A DNA stretch of 7,375 nucleotides from an uncultured Actinomycetes bacterium (GTDB lineage Bacteria > Actinomycetota > Actinomycetes > Mycobacteriales > Nakamurellaceae). The stretch lies in NCBI GenBank assembly GCA_937926105.1, contig CALANS010000190.1, positions 1 to 7,375 on the forward strand, given 5' to 3'. Shown one piece after another: positions 6,119 through 7,375 of the stretch (the stretch's first letter is position 1; every line of letters begins with the position of its first letter). Below the pieces are notes generated by a model. The model was not told where the DNA came from, searched no databases, and was given only the letters and a program-made list of their open reading frames with translations. The position numbers and the translations under genes are program-made.

Positions 6119-6516
6119 AGACGATGACCTTCAACACGGTGTTCACGACATCCATCCCAGCTGCGCCAGAGCCGGAGACACTTTACGTCTCTCTGAAGTA
6201 CCGTACGGCGGTCCATCTCTGCGCCTGTGGATGCGGCGCCAAGGTCGTTACGCCGCTCGGGCCGAACGATTGGGTGCTCTCGTTCGACGGCAGAGTCAGC
6301 CTGAGCCCGTCGATCGGCAACGGCCAGCAGCCCTGTCGCTCGCACTACTACATCCGCTATGACCACATCGACTGGTTGCCGCGCATCTCTGCTGGCGCGA
6401 CCCAGGCGGCGCTCGCACGAGACCGATCTGCGCACGATTCTGCCATCAAAGCCTCGAAGAACTGGTGGCACCGCCTCTGGGACCGCATACGTGGTACGAG
6501 CCCCGGAAGGGGGTGA
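6115..6516 (+). CDS. DUF6527 zinc-binding protein of Ubl operon
   Basis: A 133-residue protein whose ATG overlaps the E1 stop. It carries the DUF6527 signature: H34-L-C36-A-C38-G-C40, then W53, the SLSPSIGNG loop (62-70) and C74-R-S-H77, followed by a hydrophobic I-D-W (85-87). The Cys/His set is enough for one or two zinc ions. The tail is basic and Trp-rich (KNWWHRLWDRIRG) and may contact a partner or membrane. DUF6527 proteins occur beside bacterial E1 and Ubl genes. A role in transfer or target recognition, in the manner of an E2 or RING-type protein, is inferred and not shown. No E2-type catalytic motif is visible. No separate ribosome binding site is needed if translation is coupled. 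Confidence 0.85.
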   Translation: MKTMTFNTVFTTSIPAAPEPETLYVSLKYRTAVHLCACGCGAKVVTPLGPNDWVLSFDGRVSLSPSIGNGQQPCRSHYYIRYDHIDWLPRISAGATQAALARDRSAHDSAIKASKNWWHRLWDRIRGTSPGRG

Positions 6517-6521
6517 GCAAT

Positions 6522-6632
6522 ATGGGCAAGCCGAGCAAGTCCGCACTGTCGAAAGCTGGCAAGACGTTGTCGTCACCGTCGTCATCAAAAGGAGCGAAGT
6601 CCAAGGCGGGAAGCACCTTGGGCAAGGGCTGA
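6522..6632 (+). CDS. 36-residue Lys/Ser-rich peptide, last gene of Ubl operon
   Basis: ATG at 6522 lies 5 bases after the DUF6527 stop with GGAAGGGGG about 8 to 10 nt upstream, a strong ribosome binding site. The peptide is built from K, S, G, A, L, T and P only, apart from the initiating Met. It contains two related units, SALSKAGKTL (7-16) and GAKSKAGSTL (24-33), joined by a Ser-rich linker, and it ends GKG. It has nine lysines and no acidic, aromatic or Cys residues. The stop is 10 bases ahead of the operon terminator, so the gene fills the space between DUF6527 and the end of the transcript. It could be a dedicated acceptor for the modifier or a nucleic-acid-binding tail protein; function unknown. 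The duplicated motif and the ribosome binding site argue that it is real. Confidence 0.6.
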   Translation: MGKPSKSALSKAGKTLSSPSSSKGAKSKAGSTLGKG

Positions 6633-6642
6633 GTGTCGCTCA

Positions 6643-6679
6643 GGGCGTCCGCCCGGGCTATGACCCCGGGCGGACGCCC
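6643..6679 (+). terminator. Perfect GC-rich terminator hairpin of Ubl operon
   Basis: Arms 6643-6657 and 6665-6679 are perfect 15-bp complements around the 7-base loop CTATGAC. No U-tract follows, as is common for intrinsic terminators in high-GC actinobacteria. It starts 10 bases after the last stop codon. Being symmetrical, it could also stop transcription arriving from the minus-strand gene at 6880. Confidence 0.78.
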
Positions 6680-6771
6680 CGAGCGCAGGATTGGGACCGT
6701 GCTCTCTTCCCCACCCGCCGGTCGGCGAATCAGACGCATGTTTTGACTCAGAACGAGGTGACCGGCCCATC

Positions 6772-6785
6772 TTGACCCCGTCAAC
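6772..6785. promoter_or_regulatory. Small palindrome TTGAC-CCC-GTCAA, second copy
   Basis: Arms of 5 bp around a 3-base centre. Over TTGACnnCGTCAAC it matches the site at 150-163 in 12 of 14 bases. It lies in the gene-free stretch between the Ubl terminator and the HEPN-like gene. A regulator site or a boundary element are both possible. Confidence 0.25.
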
Positions 6786-6826
6786 TGGCGATCCGGTTAT
6801 GGCGATCCCGAGATCCTGACGCGGTG

Positions 6827-6876
6827 TCCGATTCGTCCGCCGGCACTGTCGCCGCTCGGATTCGGTCGGCGGGCAC
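6827..6876. repeat. Imperfect tandem direct repeat, two copies
   Basis: Copy one (6827-6846, TCCGATTCGTCCGCCGGCAC) and copy two (6856-6876) agree in 17 of 21 aligned positions, with one extra base in the second and a 29-bp period. They sit just downstream of the HEPN-like gene. No further copies are seen, so this is a local duplication and not an array. Confidence 0.35.
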
Positions 6877-6879
6877 AAC

Positions 6880-7248
6880 CTAGACGGAAACTTGCTCGGG
6901 GCCGGCTTCGAAAGAGCTGACCCAAGTGCGGGCCTGCTGGCCGAACTTGTTGAGCCTCCAATAGGCCTGCCTCGCGAATTCGATCTCCCAGGACCAATCC
7001 GTCCCTTGTTTCAACTCGGCGTGGATGTGAATCATATTTCGAGCCGCATAGAACGTGACCAACTCGTCGGCAAGTTCTTCATCGATGATCCCGATGACAG
7101 CAGCCGCCCGCGCTTTGGAGTCGAATCGGACCTTGGTCTCCTCGAGCTTGATCGTGCTCTCAATGGCGGCAACTACCCGGCGCCCGCCCGGCGCGGCGAT
7201 TGCGGCCAGCCGGTCGCGCAAGTCCTTGTTAACCGACCATTGCTTCAA
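6880..7248 (-). CDS. HEPN-like small protein with RN-x4-H motif
   Basis: At least 122 residues from a TTG start. It is mainly helical: VVAAIESTIKLEE, then IIDEELADELVTFYAARNMIHIH, then WEIEFARQAYWRLNKFG. The motif R70-N71-M-I-H-I-H76 follows a hydrophobic helix and fits the RX4-6H signature of HEPN ribonucleases, common in toxin-antitoxin and abortive-infection systems. Length and helix order fit, but HEPN domains are hard to prove from one sequence. The TTG has no clear ribosome binding site, and the frame remains open upstream through AVKRLLRIET to the right window edge. The true start may lie outside, or the 5' end may have been replaced by the insertion-sequence-like DNA there. Any partner would lie beyond the edge. 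Confidence 0.5.
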   Translation of the reverse strand: MKQWSVNKDLRDRLAAIAAPGGRRVVAAIESTIKLEETKVRFDSKARAAAVIGIIDEELADELVTFYAARNMIHIHAELKQGTDWSWEIEFARQAYWRLNKFGQQARTWVSSFEAGPEQVSV

Positions 7249-7300
7249 AGTTTCGATTCGAAGTAGGCGTTTAACCGCTGGCGTGTCAGCTGCGCGCGCG

Positions 7301-7375
7301 AAAAGGAGATGGTGGACACAAGCTGGGCTTCCCCCCGTTTGCTGGACACGGGTTATGCGGCCTGAGCGCCGCGTT
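7301..7375. mobile_element. Possible insertion-sequence end at right edge
   Basis: TGGACAC occurs at 7313-7319 and again at 7343-7349, the second after a C-rich run (7331-7336). TGGACAC-type termini with nearby C-runs recall ends of IS3/IS481-like elements in actinobacteria, from memory only. No transposase frame lies inside the window, so this may be an element's outer end or a relic. Confidence 0.22.

Noticed and set aside
6359..6784. ORFs overlapping the DUF6527 3' end on both strands (138 and 112 codons)
   Set aside because: Shadow frames across DUF6527, the small peptide and the terminator hairpin; no coding signal of their own.
6827..6876. CRISPR-like repeat
   Set aside because: Only two imperfect copies with a 9-base gap; no array and no cas genes.
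7309..7365. 18-codon plus-strand ORF after AAAAGGAG
   Set aside because: Has a ribosome-binding-site-like sequence, but lies wholly in the insertion-sequence-like end and has no distinguishing feature.

Overview
The window is GC-rich and GC-tolerant at third codon positions. It uses ATG, GTG and TTG starts and purine-rich Shine-Dalgarno sites, and its one clear terminator is a long GC hairpin without a U-tract. This fits an actinobacterium (Gordonia, Rhodococcus or Mycobacterium-like), but nothing here fixes the genus. The content is that of an accessory defence island: four conflict-type modules lie side by side and there are no housekeeping genes.

Left part, minus strand. An anti-phage deoxycytidylate deaminase of the AvcD/DcdV type (749-2305) is preceded by a promoter-like site (2407-2434) and a leader of about 95 nt with nested inverted repeats. 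That is the position where the RNA antitoxin AvcI lies in the known AvcID systems. Downstream are a 54-codon ORF (489-653) and an unrecognised ORF that runs off the left edge (2-343). Between the deaminase and the next module lies degraded sequence with a start-less plus-strand remnant (2400-2666).

Middle, minus strand. A two-gene toxin-antitoxin-like operon (4353 to 2921) encodes a small RelE/HigB-like protein, followed with an ATGA overlap by a HigA-type helix-turn-helix protein fused to an ImmA/IrrE metallopeptidase.

Right part, plus strand, divergent from the toxin-antitoxin pair. A compact ubiquitin-like conjugation operon (4528-6632) encodes a multiubiquitin-type Ubl, an E1 with an N-terminal DUF6791-like domain and a ThiF/E1 adenylation domain, a DUF6527 zinc protein, and a 36-residue Lys/Ser-rich peptide. 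The peptide has two copies of an SKAGxTL motif. All four genes overlap or nearly touch, and the operon ends in a perfect 15-bp hairpin. No separate E2 and no JAB peptidase are encoded. The intergenic region carries an inverted repeat placed to control both divergent operons.

Right end, minus strand. A HEPN-like ORF carries an RN-x4-H motif (6880-7248). Its frame stays open into sequence that looks like an insertion-sequence end at the window edge.

The best candidates for something little described are the minimal E2-less Ubl operon with its tiny lysine-rich last gene, the shared operator linking it to the HigA/ImmA module, and the structured leader in front of the deaminase.
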